The position numbers and the translations under genes are program-made. From Smallanthus sonchifolius (Eukaryota; Streptophyta; Magnoliopsida; Asterales; Asteraceae): a stretch of DNA of 64,000 nucleotides. Positions within the stretch are counted from its first letter, which is position 1. Every line of letters starts with the position of its first letter. The notes under the pieces are model-generated. The model made no database searches. It was given only the letters and a program-made list of their open reading frames with translations, and was not told the DNA's origin. This document shows, in pieces, positions 54,785 through 64,000 of this stretch. The stretch lies in assembly GCA_023525975.1 (NCBI GenBank), contig CM042021.1:105755501-105819500 (forward strand), in the 5' to 3' direction.

Positions 54785-56308
54785 CTATTTATTAAACCCA
54801 GAAGGTTTAGTAACATGCTGCTTAGGCAAATTTTCCTTGACAGATTGTTTCATCACATTATCAAATGTAGGCTTTCTCACATTTGGTCTTTGCAAAATCT
54901 TTACTACTCTTGGTTGACCATGAACAACAGCTGATGTAACTTTCTCTGAAATAAGAGAATTCTTCTTTTTGTTTTTGTAAGGACAATATAACACTATATG
55001 CCCCACTTCATTACAATGATAGCAAACTCTCTTATCCTTGTATTCTCTGATATAAGGAACCCTTGATGAAGTTGAGGAACTTCCTGATGAATAACCTTCA
55101 GTAGATTTAACATCACTACCTCCTTGTTTCTTTGGAACATAAATCTTTGTGGATGGTTCACCAACATATGTCTTTGAAATTTGAGACTGAACAACTTTGG
55201 GTTTTGCCACATTCACCTTTTGTTTAATGGAATCACTTGTTGATTTATTTTCAACTTTTGACACCTCCTTCTTGATATCACCGGCACTTATAAAACCACT
55301 TTTAGATAAAATTAGTGAAATAGTTGGTTGTTCAACTTCATAGGGCTCTATAAGAATACATCGATCTCTTGTGACTTGTTTTACCACTTTTGGTTCATCA
55401 ATCTTCACATCTTTAGGAACACCATCAATTTTCTGAGCATCAAATATCTCATCATCACTATCAGAATCATAGACCATTTCTTCCCCTGTGACTGGATTAA
55501 TCTTCAAAACTGTTTTTGGATCAATATCCTCTTCAGTAATGATCTCGGGTTCTACAACATAGTTTCCATTAAATGGTGGAGGAGAAAATCCAATTCCATT
55601 TGTTCTCTTAACAGGGTCAGCATTGTTATTGAAATAACCCAACAATAGTGATGAATTTCCAAAACTTTCCAGTTTTCTATGTAGTATGATCACCTCTGCT
55701 TCTTTGTTTGACATTTCTTTGTTTTTCTCAGCAACAATTTCATTTCTCTTTTCAATCTCTGCATGGGCCATATCCAAACGATATGCATGTTCCTTATTCT
55801 TCAAAGTCAGAGAATTAATGTCTCTCTTGAGTGATTCAATTCTATCAATACACAAATTATCATTGTCCTTTAATTTCTGATTCACTGTGTGCATCGATTT
55901 CATATCACAGATCAAGTTTGTGTTATCATCCATGACTTTTATCATTTTGTCCTTCACCAAAACACAGTTAAAACAATATATATTACATGTAACATCTTTT
56001 ACCTTTAACAGATCAGACATGTCAGCGATGAAGACTTTTGCAGTTGGAATCTCTTCAGTCATCTCATGTACTCTTTTAGTCAACAAAATCTCATCTTCAG
56101 ATACACTTTTTGTGGACACATTATCTTTAGAATGAACTTCATCAGCACTTTCAGTATCATTTTCTTTAGAAGTTTCTTCTGCAGTGAAATTCTCAGAAGA
56201 TTTATCATTCTGACTTTCTACTTCACTCCCTGAGCTTTCTTCATCACTTGAATTATCATCCTCAGATGTCTCATCAATATGAATTTCAGCCACGAAAGCT
56301 TGACACAC
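54785..56308 (-). pseudogene. Copia element 3: second half of gag with coiled coil and zinc knuckle
   Basis: A 507-codon frame without stops. It starts with a long acidic region (DETSEDDNSSDEESSGSEVE), continues with a coiled-coil segment (roughly residues 125-215, e.g. LKRDINSLTLKNKEHAYRLD), then a Ser/Pro/Lys-rich part, and ends with a CCHC knuckle (CYHCNEVGHIVLYC). It is in the same phase as the frames at 56326-57571, so this is one gag polyprotein interrupted only by in-frame stops. A second knuckle and a long coiled-coil insert make the gag unusually large for a copia element. The long intact frame suggests moderate age. Confidence 0.85.
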
Positions 56309-56325
56309 AGCACCAACAAGATCCT

Positions 56326-56577
56326 CTAAATGAATTTCCCAGTCATAGTTATCATCTCCTTAAGCAAACAAAGCAGATGATGTTGAAACATTTGCTGAAC
56401 TACCAGAACTGCTAATTCCTTGTTGATTTCTATTGTTTTGATAATTGTTCTTCTTTTGAGAATCAAATTCAACCTTTGGCTTGTTACATTCCTTAGCAAA
56501 GTGACCATATTCTTGACAATTGTAACACCGAACTTTTGTTTTATCAAAACCCATTCTTGTTCTGTTGTTTGATCCAA
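56326..56577 (-). pseudogene. Copia element 3: first zinc knuckle of gag
   Basis: In the gag phase the minus strand reads MGFDKTKVRCYNCQEYGHFA followed by KEC, a CCHC knuckle, and then an Asn/Gln-rich stretch. Stops near 56357 and 56612 bound it. A second frame over the same bases is a shadow. Confidence 0.85.
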
Positions 56578-56614
56578 TGTACTTTCTTCCAGTCTTTTTA
56601 AGAAAATACTTTGC

Positions 56615-57064
56615 TTATCTCATCAACATTGCCATGTTCCATTGAATATTCATCGAGTCTAAATTAACAGGATCAATATGACGATAGTCTTCTTCAATTG
56701 CTTCTGGATCATGAATCTTTCCTCCGATAAAATTTTCATACGAAGCAACAAAGGATGAAAACATCGCCATATAATCTTCAGCTACCCTTTGACTCACATG
56801 TTGTGAATAAGATGGTTGTGATCCAGATGAAGGAATAGATGTATTTGCAGAAAATCCCGATTGATAAGAATATCCAGAAACATTCTCATTTGAATTATCT
56901 TGACCATCTCCAGAAAACAATGCAACTGCAGATCCAGATTTTCCAGATGTTTTAGCAAAGTACATTGAAGGATCTTGAATGTGCTCCATATTAGTTTCCT
57001 TCTTCTTCTTCTTCAAATTTAAGTCATCAGATTGTACCATACCCAACACATCTTCAAGAGACAT
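56615..57064 (-). pseudogene. Copia element 3: middle of gag
   Basis: This 149-codon frame starts at MSLEDVLGMVQSDDLNLKKK directly after an in-frame stop near 57068 and continues the gag phase. It has a Gly/Ser/Asn-rich middle and ends EEDYRHIDPVNLDSMNIQWN, the region leading to the first knuckle. It is a continuation of gag, not a separate gene. Confidence 0.85.
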
Positions 57065-57070
57065 AGTTTT

Positions 57071-57571
57071 TTATATGTCATTTTCTTTGATTAGAACTGA
57101 GTACACATCAAACTTGGATAGTAAAGCTTCTAAGAACTTGTCATTTATTTCTTCAGGTTCATAAACAACCTTGGCACTTGCTAACTCACTCAGTAAATGA
57201 TAAAATCTTGTTGCTAGATTATCCAGAGATTCATTCTGAAAATGTTTGAATACCAAGAATTGCTTTTTCAATAACTCCTTTCGACTTTTCTTCACATCCA
57301 AACTTCCTTCACATCGTTTTTGTAAAGCTTCCCATAGCTGCTTAGAAGATTTAAACTGCTTGAAGCTGTAATAAATCTCTTTTGGTAATGACATAGAAAT
57401 GCTCGCCATTGCCTTCTTTTCACGATCAAATAACAGCTTTTCTTCAGTTGCTAATGCAGATACAGGCTTAGGAACATTATCACTATCCATCCATGAATAA
57501 GTTGGGATGAGTATATCCTTCCAGAATAGGAATCCATAAACTGGTATCAGTGAAAGACACGAATTGATCAA
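57071..57571 (-). pseudogene. Copia element 3: N-terminal gag (UBN2 type)
   Basis: The frame reads AMASISMSLPKEIYYSFKQF, SSKQLWEALQKRCEGSLDVK, LLKKQFLVFKHFQNESLDN and ARFYHLLSELASAKVVY, the typical order of the UBN2 gag domain of copia elements. The first codons (up to PVYGFLFWKD, WMDSDNVPKPV) resemble the conserved N-terminal segment with its aromatic residues. It would assemble virus-like particles. One stop separates it from the next gag piece in the same phase. Confidence 0.9.
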
Positions 57572-58230
57572 ATTGATCCTTCCAGTTTGAATAATCGCAG
57601 CTTTGGTGGTTTCTAAGAAGTACTAATCTCATTGTCATAGTTGAACATGTTTGTTACCTGCACCATGTTAGCCATAACAACAAATACACAAATATCACAA
57701 GTAAAAACAAAGGTTTAGAACACAAAATACCCTGAGGCGAACTTGATAAGTTCGCTTCACACCCTTCAAGCGAACTTGATAAGTTCGCTTAACCAAGAAT
57801 TTGCACTAAGTTCACCTAATAAGTTCGCCTGTAACTGACTTCTTGATTAAGTTCGCTTAACCAAGAATTTGCACTATGTTCGCCTAATAAGTTCGCCTGT
57901 AACTGACTTCTTGATTAAGTTCACCTGTTTCAGCTTAGCAAACTCAGGAAGAAGAACTCTTCAGCCAAAACACGAACCAGAACCTCCAAAAATCATCATA
58001 ACTTGCTGAATTGATGAAATTTAATAAAATTAAACTGTATGATTGAATATTATAAGAAATAGAACACTTTTAATGGAACAATTTCTTCAAAAACACTTCC
58101 AAATTGATGAATTCAGATCCAAAAGCCTCTCAAGAACTCAAAAACTCCATGGTTATGAAAAATATGCAAAAGCCAATCGTTTGTGTCAAATCATATACAA
58201 TTCTTTACAAATCAATCACGAAATCATGAG
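57572..58230 (-). mobile_element. Copia element 3: untranslated leader
   Basis: About 0.66 kb between the primer site and gag. It contains the palindromic tandem repeat at 57736-57930. No gene other than the possible start of gag near 57572-57660. Confidence 0.75.
57736..57930. repeat. Palindromic tandem repeat in the leader of copia element 3
   Basis: Hairpin words of the form GCGAACTT...AAGTTCGC occur at 57738 and 57768. They are followed by two tandem units of 68 bases starting at 57781 and 57849, each with AAGTTCGCTTAACCAAGAAT and several AAGTTCGCC words. Confidence 0.88.
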
Positions 58231-58247
58231 CAAAAGCTCTGATACCA
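58231..58247 (-). promoter_or_regulatory. tRNA-Met primer binding site of copia element 3
   Basis: The minus strand reads TGGTATCAGAGCTTTTG two bases after the LTR end. Confidence 0.93.
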
Positions 58248-58249
58248 CT

Positions 58250-58605
58250 TGTAGGTCCACTCGTCTCTCCTATGGATCAAACTCGAGACATGACGTAACA
58301 AGAATACGGAGTGCGGAATCCAACCGTGTCAATGATGTGTATATGAGACAACTCTAACAATGACAATCACGCACAATGTAAATAATCACTCTTTCAATAG
58401 CACCAGAACATAGAGTTTATAGAAAGTCAATTACAAAAGCTCTATAAAACTGAACAAGTAAATATCTATTTATAGACAAGTGTTCTGCCATAGGCAAACT
58501 TAACAAGTTTGCCTAAACCAGAACTTAACTAAAACATTACAAAAACATAGACATATCAGATCTAGACTATTACAAAGCCTATTGTCACACTTCTATATCC
58601 TAACA
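58250..58605 (-). mobile_element. 5' LTR of copia element 3 (minus strand)
   Basis: A 356-bp LTR: on the minus strand it begins TGTTAGGATATAG at 58605 and ends CCTACA at 58250. It contains the palindrome AGGCAAACTT...AAGTTTGCCT at 58492-58515. The partner LTR is not in the window, so the duplication cannot be checked; the right flank is AAAAG. Confidence 0.8.
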
Positions 58606-61304
58606 AAAAGCAGTAAAAAGAGGCCGTGAAACTCACCTGTGAAATAGAGTATGCTAGCAAAAAGCCCTGAAAGAAATGCATACCGACATACCCGCGTCCT
58701 AAAACACAATAGGACAACTTAAGGCCTAAAGAAATAATGTCTATCATGCAAGTTGTTCACCCAACTAGCTAGACTTGGTTGGAATATTTCTCATTTTGGA
58801 AAAGGTGTTAAACTCGACGACCCGTTGGTAACACGTGTATGTGAATATAAACCCATATATTTTACCAAAATATGTATATGTACTTGGACTGTGGAAACCT
58901 AGAATACAACTCCATATTCCTGGGTAGGATAAATGTCCGGATTTGTACGATACAAATGACAGTTATCTAGGTTGGGTATACGTATCGAACGGTTAATAAA
59001 TATACAAAATTATATATTTATTTTTTTAAAACAATAACCCAGCAACCGGGTCGGGCTTACGAACCAAATAAATATATATACTTAAACATATATTTATTTT
59101 TTTATGGAAAAGTATACTTGGGAAAATTCGTCGTGTTTGTCGTAAAAAAATATATTTTATATTTTACTCGTAAGAGCTCGTAAAGCACGACTTTTTGGTA
59201 TAATGCGAAAACGAGATTATGAACAAGCATAAATACATATATACTTACACGACATACGTATATATATATGTACACCCGCATATTTAGGCAAAATTCCACC
59301 AAAATATACATAATACAAAGGGATTTTTCCAGAGTTGGTAATTAAATATATTTTTACTAAAATATATTTATGCAAGGGTTTTAACCACCAAAAAAATCTA
59401 TAGAAAATTATATAAATATAATTTTTAGATTTCTCCACCAAATAACTTTATAAAATTACTAAAATATATACATAAAGTAAAACACTATTTTTTTTCTCGA
59501 AAAATGGATATAGAGCCAACATTACGTATTTTTAACAAACTTGTGCCAAAAATTTACTTAAAATTATGACAAGTCCAAAAATGTTATAAAATCCCAAGTT
59601 TTCACCAAAAATCCATTTTTTCATAAAAAGTAAGTTTTGACACTTTATAAAAATAACTTTTTCAACATGAATAATTTTTATGAGAGTGAAGGGTTTCGTA
59701 CGTACAAAATATACACAGTGATATTAGATACACCAAGTTTTCTAAACATATTCTCATGTGCAAAGGTTCCCATATAATGAAAAAATATTTATAAGACTAT
59801 AAGTTTTCATATGAACCTGGTTTGTGAATTCTAACACACACAGTAGTAACATAACCCTTAAAATTAGTCATATAACCATGTAGACACAAAATACGCCAAC
59901 AAAAGTTCATGTATTGGATCTTACACCAGGTGTTAGTTTCATAAATTCTAGGATTTTTATAAGGAGAGCACGAGTATTCTAGACTTCTAGGTGAACAATC
60001 ATGCACGCTTATCATGGATTAATGTAATGAAAATGGTGTGTTAGGAGGTTTTCTTCTTCACCTTAGCAAGCAAGTAGAAGGTGAGAAGGAGATTTCTTGA
60101 AGCTTGTTCAACCTCGGTGATGGAAGAGTGGCGTAAACGCGTTTTGCTTCGGTTCGGTGGGGTTGCTTGCTTCGGTGTAAGATCCAATACATGAACAAGC
60201 TTTGCTTCGGTGGGGTTGCGGCTATCGTTTCGCTACTTTTGTTGTGCGATGCTGCTGTACTCGGTGCTGTTGCTGTCGAGGAGAGGGGGGGGGGCTGGAT
60301 GGGTTCGATGGGTTGGAGAACGAGTGGTGGGGATGTGTGTGTCGGTTGCTGATCATGTTGTTCGACAGGAGAGGAAGGAAGAGAATAGGAGGTGGGGGTG
60401 GTGAATGGTGGGGGTGATAAGAGTGTTCCAAGGTCCTCTATGCCTGTATTTATAGATGAGTTAGGGTTTTAACTAGCTAGTTTAATGACCATGTTACTTG
60501 AACCAATTTAATGTTTAGTTTGGTTACGATTAAATGACAAGGTCCATGGGTCAAGACACCCTTTTTGGACCAAGCTTTGGACTAACATACCACAAAAGTC
60601 AAGGGACACACTAGATCATGTGGTTGGTTTCTTGGGAACACAAAAAAAAAGTGGGATTTGATGAGGGTGAGGATGGCAGGCGTGTGGAGGGGGAAGAGTA
60701 GGAGAGTAGGGTGTGGGGTGTAGAGTGATTGATTGGGGCCAGTACTAAGGTGATTGTTCAAATATATGGATTTTATAAGAAAGTAATTAAAGTTTGCATG
60801 CATGTGTGTGTTTGTTTCAAATACTTAAGTCATCACCTCATTGGTATAGATGTGTGTAGGCATCGATATATATGCATGTATGTATTAGTTGTATATTTGA
60901 GAAAACTTAAAACATGACCACAAAATATAAATAAATGTGTGTATATATGCAAATACGTAAGCGGATAAATATAGTCGGGGATTGTTGAGAGAGTTTCTAA
61001 AATAATTATCGCGGAAAAGAATAATAATTTAACATGAAACACTTATCGTATAAAAAATGATAATAATATTAATAACCCAAGTGAATCCAAGCGTGCTGGA
61101 TTAAAGTGTGTATAGAAAAATAATATCACCAACGTTCGTTTGTTCCTTTGACGTGTTTAATGTTACGTGTGACCATGTATTATGACGGAATTTGCTAGAC
61201 GTGTAGGCCTAATTATAAAAATTAAACCTATAAAATGTAGGGGTATAAAAGCATGTTTGAAATTTTTGTACGGATATTAACCTGGAAAATTGTCGTTTGT
61301 TATA
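58606..61304 (-). mobile_element. Old chromovirus LTR on the minus strand, interrupted by copia element 3
   Basis: On the minus strand the LTR starts at 61304 (TATAACAAACGAC, compare TGTGACACCCGAC in the main array; then GGTTAATATCCGTACA, compare GGTCAACATCCGTACA). It reaches the landmark GGTGAGTTTCACGGCC (58622-58637) and TTTTTACTG just before copia element 3. The remainder may be the LTR end at 52375. Plus-strand frames at 60167-60430 lie in LTR sequence and are not genes. The stretch 59000-60170 is AT-rich with no gene seen. Confidence 0.7.
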
Positions 61305-61407
61305 TTCTTCCCTTGTTAGAAGAATTTCGTCCCGAAATTCAGTCGGTGTTAGTATCGAATTGAGTTATTGTTACAACCTAGAAAGGAAATGTTGTCATGA
61401 ATCATAT
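61305..61407 (-). mobile_element. Polypurine tract and 3' internal end of the old chromovirus, unit 1
   Basis: The minus strand reads TTTCGGGACGAAATTCTTCT and a polypurine tract AACAAGGGAAGAA (61305-61317) directly before the LTR start. The main array has TTTCGGGACGAAATTCTTTT and GGGGAGAA in the same place. Confidence 0.8.
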
Positions 61408-62611
61408 GGTGTAAGATCCAATACATGAACAAGCTTTGCTTCGGTGGGGTTGCGGCTATCGTTTCGCTACTTTTGTTGTGCGATGCTGCTGTACTCGGTG
61501 CTGTTGCTGTCGAGGAGAGGGGGGGGGGGGCTGGATGGGTTCGATGGGTTGGAGAACGAGTGGTGGGGATGTGTGTGTCGGTTGCTGATCATGTTGTTCG
61601 ACAGGAGAGGAAGGAAGAGAATAGGAGGTGGGGGTGGTGAATGGTGGGGGTGATAAGAGTGTTCCAAGGTCCTCTATGCCTGTATTTATAGATGAGTTAG
61701 GGTTTTAACTAGCTAGTTTAATGACCATGTTACTTGAACCAATTTAATGTTTAGTTTGGTTACGATTAAATGACAAGGTCCATGGGTCAAGACACCCTTT
61801 TTGGACCAAGCTTTGGACTAACATACCACAAAAGTCAAGGGACACACTAGATCATGTGGTTTTGGACCAAGCTTTGGACTAACATACCACAAAAGTCAAG
61901 GGACACACTAGATCATGTGGTTGGTTTCTTGGGAACACAAAAAAAAAGTGGGATTTGATGAGGGTGAGGATGGCAGGCGTGTGGAGGGGGAAGAGTAGGA
62001 GAGTAGGGTGTGGGGGTGTAGAGTGATTGATTGGGTGATAAGATGGCAGTACTAAGGTGATGGTTCAAATATATGGATTTTATAAGAAAGTAATTAAAGT
62101 TTGCATGCATGTGTGTGTTTGTTTCAAATACTTAAGTCATCACCTCATTGGTATAGATGTGTGTAGGCATCGATATATATGCATGTATGTATTAGTTGTA
62201 TATTTGAGAAAACTTAAAACATGACCACAAAATATAAATAAATGTGTGTATATATGCAAATACGTAAGCGGATAAATATAGTCGAGGATTGTTGAGAGAG
62301 TTTCTAAAATAATTATCACGGAAAAGAATAATAATTTAACATGAAACACTTATCGTATAAAAAATGATAATAATATTAATAACCCAAGTGAATCCAAGCG
62401 TGCTGGATTAAAGTGTGTATAGAAAAATAATATCACCAACGTTCGTTTGTTCCTTTGACGTGTTTAATGTTACGTGTGACCATGTATTATGACGGAATTT
62501 GCTAGACGTGTAGGCCTAATTATAAAAATTAAACCTATAAAATGTAGGGGTATAAAAGCATGTTTGAAATTTTTGTACGGATATTAACCTGGAAAATTGT
62601 CGTTTGTTATA

Positions 62612-62715
62612 TTCTTCCATTGTTAGAAGAATTTCGTCCCGAAATTCAGTCGGTGTTAGTATCGAATTGAGTTATTGTTACAACCTAGAAAGGAAATGTT
62701 GTCATGAATCATATG
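62612..62715 (-). mobile_element. Polypurine tract and 3' internal end of the old chromovirus, unit 2
   Basis: Same as 61305-61407; here the tract reads AACAATGGAAGAA. Only this copy is followed by the rest of the internal region. Confidence 0.8.
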
Positions 62716-63102
62716 TGGAGATTGATATGTTTAGGCGGAACGAACCATGGAAATTAACTATCTTCCACGACTGAATATTATGATTCGTCTTGTCTCAATT
62801 CCTAACGAATAGCAAAGAATGCTTTTCTAGACCATCGGGGTGACTTGATATTTAGTAACTGCACCTATCCATGATGTAGGTGTTCTCTATGTCCCTTTAG
62901 TGTCAAAAGGAAAGCGTCAATGTAGGATGTCAAGTAGAAAGGATAACAGCTTTAACTGCGTCATGTCTAGAGACCTAGTAGTCGAGATTACAAAAGCTGG
63001 AAAAGATCAAATGCTTACGAAGTAGTACCGAGTATTAATGTGTCAACGGTCTGAGTCGGGTGCTGAAAGAGTATGACATAACTTTCAACCCTCGATTCTA
63101 TT
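62716..63102 (-). mobile_element. Old chromovirus internal region, unrecognisable part
   Basis: This should encode the integrase C-terminus and chromodomain on the minus strand, but I could not recover those motifs. No gene seen. Confidence 0.4.
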
Positions 63103-63487
63103 TCAGTCGGGTGAGATAACCCAAGATGATATTTCCAAAGTGTCGTATGATCTAACGATATACATGCAAACAAGTTTCCGTGTATGGACTTTTTTTTCAG
63201 ATCGTGATATGCGAGAACATCTCAAAGATGGTTTCGTGTCATGGATGCCTATCCAATTAGTGGAACTGGACGCATTTTCACACATGAGATATTGTTCCCT
63301 GTCTAGATGATGGAACAGTCGAAGTAGGCACGTTGCTGAGAATGAGATTTATATCGGTGTCGCACACGGTTACACTGGGCATCCATTGCATGGAAAGGAG
63401 AGTAGGTCGAACTGAATTATTACTAACAATAATTATTACTCTCAAGCGTTGATGCTTTTCATTTGCGAGTGTGCAACATGTACACAA
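63103..63487 (-). pseudogene. Old chromovirus integrase remnant
   Basis: Two minus-strand frames (63278-63487 and 63103-63285) follow the gypsy integrase order weakly: CTCCTLANEKHQRLR resembles the CLTCAKVKAEHQRPSG segment after the zinc-binding histidines, and RKLVCMYIVRSYDTLEISSW followed by VISPD resembles the KLARLYIKEIVARHGVP...ISDRD segment. The match is by position and spacing more than identity. The orientation agrees with the polypurine tracts and LTR to its left. Confidence 0.45.
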
Positions 63488-64000
63488 AGACGAACGAATG
63501 TCAATGAAAGTTTGTTAGCCAAGCATCAAAAGGATGGAGTCATCCTTTTTAGGCCAAGCTGAATGGTAGACTACGAATTTAGTCACTAGGGGGTGACTAA
63601 CAACGAATGATCCATAATTTTGCTTCACAATCTTGGTGCGTCATACCGGTATTAAGGAATACAAGTCTAAATCCGCATGGCCAACGCGACGTATCCATGG
63701 ATTAATGATCAAGATTGAGTTTAGGATTCTGTCGAGGTAACTTGATAAAGATCAAATTACAAAATCCTATGGACAATCCCAACCGTTTAAGCAAAACTAG
63801 TCAGAATGCGGAAGAAAGTCTGCGATGTCTGGGGAATGTCTTATGTCGTGAAGGAGTACAATTTGCGTGTTAGATAACATTGCCAAGGAAAAGAAATGAC
63901 ACAATCATGAGTGGGGTCTCCAGACAATATAATATACACACACAATGCTTATGACCAACTATAAATTTATAGAAATCAAAACATGGAATGGTCCTGCGTT
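63488..64000 (-). mobile_element. Right edge of the window, probably old chromovirus interior
   Basis: No gene or motif that I can support. The composition is like the decayed internal regions of the main array. Confidence 0.3.

Larger units (their letters stand above)
60174..62715. repeat. Tandem duplication of a chromovirus LTR start and 3' internal end
   Basis: Unit 1 is 60174-61407 (1,234 bp) and unit 2 is 61408-62715 (1,308 bp). Both start GGTGTAAGATCCAATACATG and end AATCATATG. Unit 2 has an extra 61-base tandem copy at about 61860-61921 (TTTTGGACCAAGCTTTGGAC...). Each unit spans the polypurine tract and LTR start on the minus strand. Confidence 0.93.

Noticed and set aside
60167..60431. 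Membrane-like plus-strand frames, repeated at 61425-61653
   Set aside because: They overlap one another in all three frames, lie in antisense LTR sequence and are repeated only because of the tandem duplication.

Overview
This window looks like repeat-rich intergenic DNA of a eudicot plant. I suspect Asteraceae from the style of the repeats, but that is only an impression. It holds Ty3/gypsy chromovirus and Ty1/copia retrotransposons primed by initiator tRNA-Met, an endogenous caulimovirid (pararetrovirus), Mutator-like and hAT-like elements, long (TA)n tracts and no intact host gene. Almost every reading frame that can be assigned belongs to a decayed mobile element.

Left part (1-5968): an endogenous pararetrovirus in two opposed pieces. 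The plus-strand piece has RNase H, an unassigned frame, the capsid zinc knuckle and the protease. The minus-strand piece has a tRNA-Met primer site, the movement protein and the capsid. The viral DNA stops just beyond the primer site at a (TA)n tract that also carries a 139-bp inverted-repeat element. Next (5969-23128) comes a tandem chromovirus array: a 3' internal fragment, LTR1, internal 1, LTR2, internal 2, LTR3. Its LTRs are about 2.65-2.68 kb and nearly identical although the coding regions are already dead. The LTRs carry an array of short palindromes.

Middle (23129-45728): elements bounded by (TA)n tracts follow one another. One is 2,557 bp with about 50-bp terminal inverted repeats. 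Another carries intron-containing exons of a MYB-CC (PHR-like) transcription factor. Then comes a pseudogene ending in a DUF4283 domain, broken by three insertions that can each be lifted out at a target duplication: a 1.66-kb LTR element with only a gag-like frame (32360-34017), a 7.6-kb copia element on the minus strand (34612-42210) and a 1.0-kb hAT-like element (42222-43248). The C-terminal part of a MULE transposase lies just after it.

Right part (45729-64000): a decayed 4.9-kb copia element with a perfect 5-bp duplication (45729-50628), which itself contains a 535-bp Mutator-like foldback element with a perfect 9-bp duplication. After it come the 3' end of another copia element, two chromovirus LTR ends facing outward, and the gag half of a third copia element on the minus strand (54260-58605) that sits in an old minus-strand chromovirus LTR. 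The LTR start and polypurine tract of that old element are tandemly duplicated near 60174-62715, and its integrase remnant lies near the right edge.

The genes do not form a working pathway. The interest is in how the elements nest, in the captured host exons, in the palindrome arrays and in the rearranged viral insertion. All identifications come from reading motifs by eye; no search was run.
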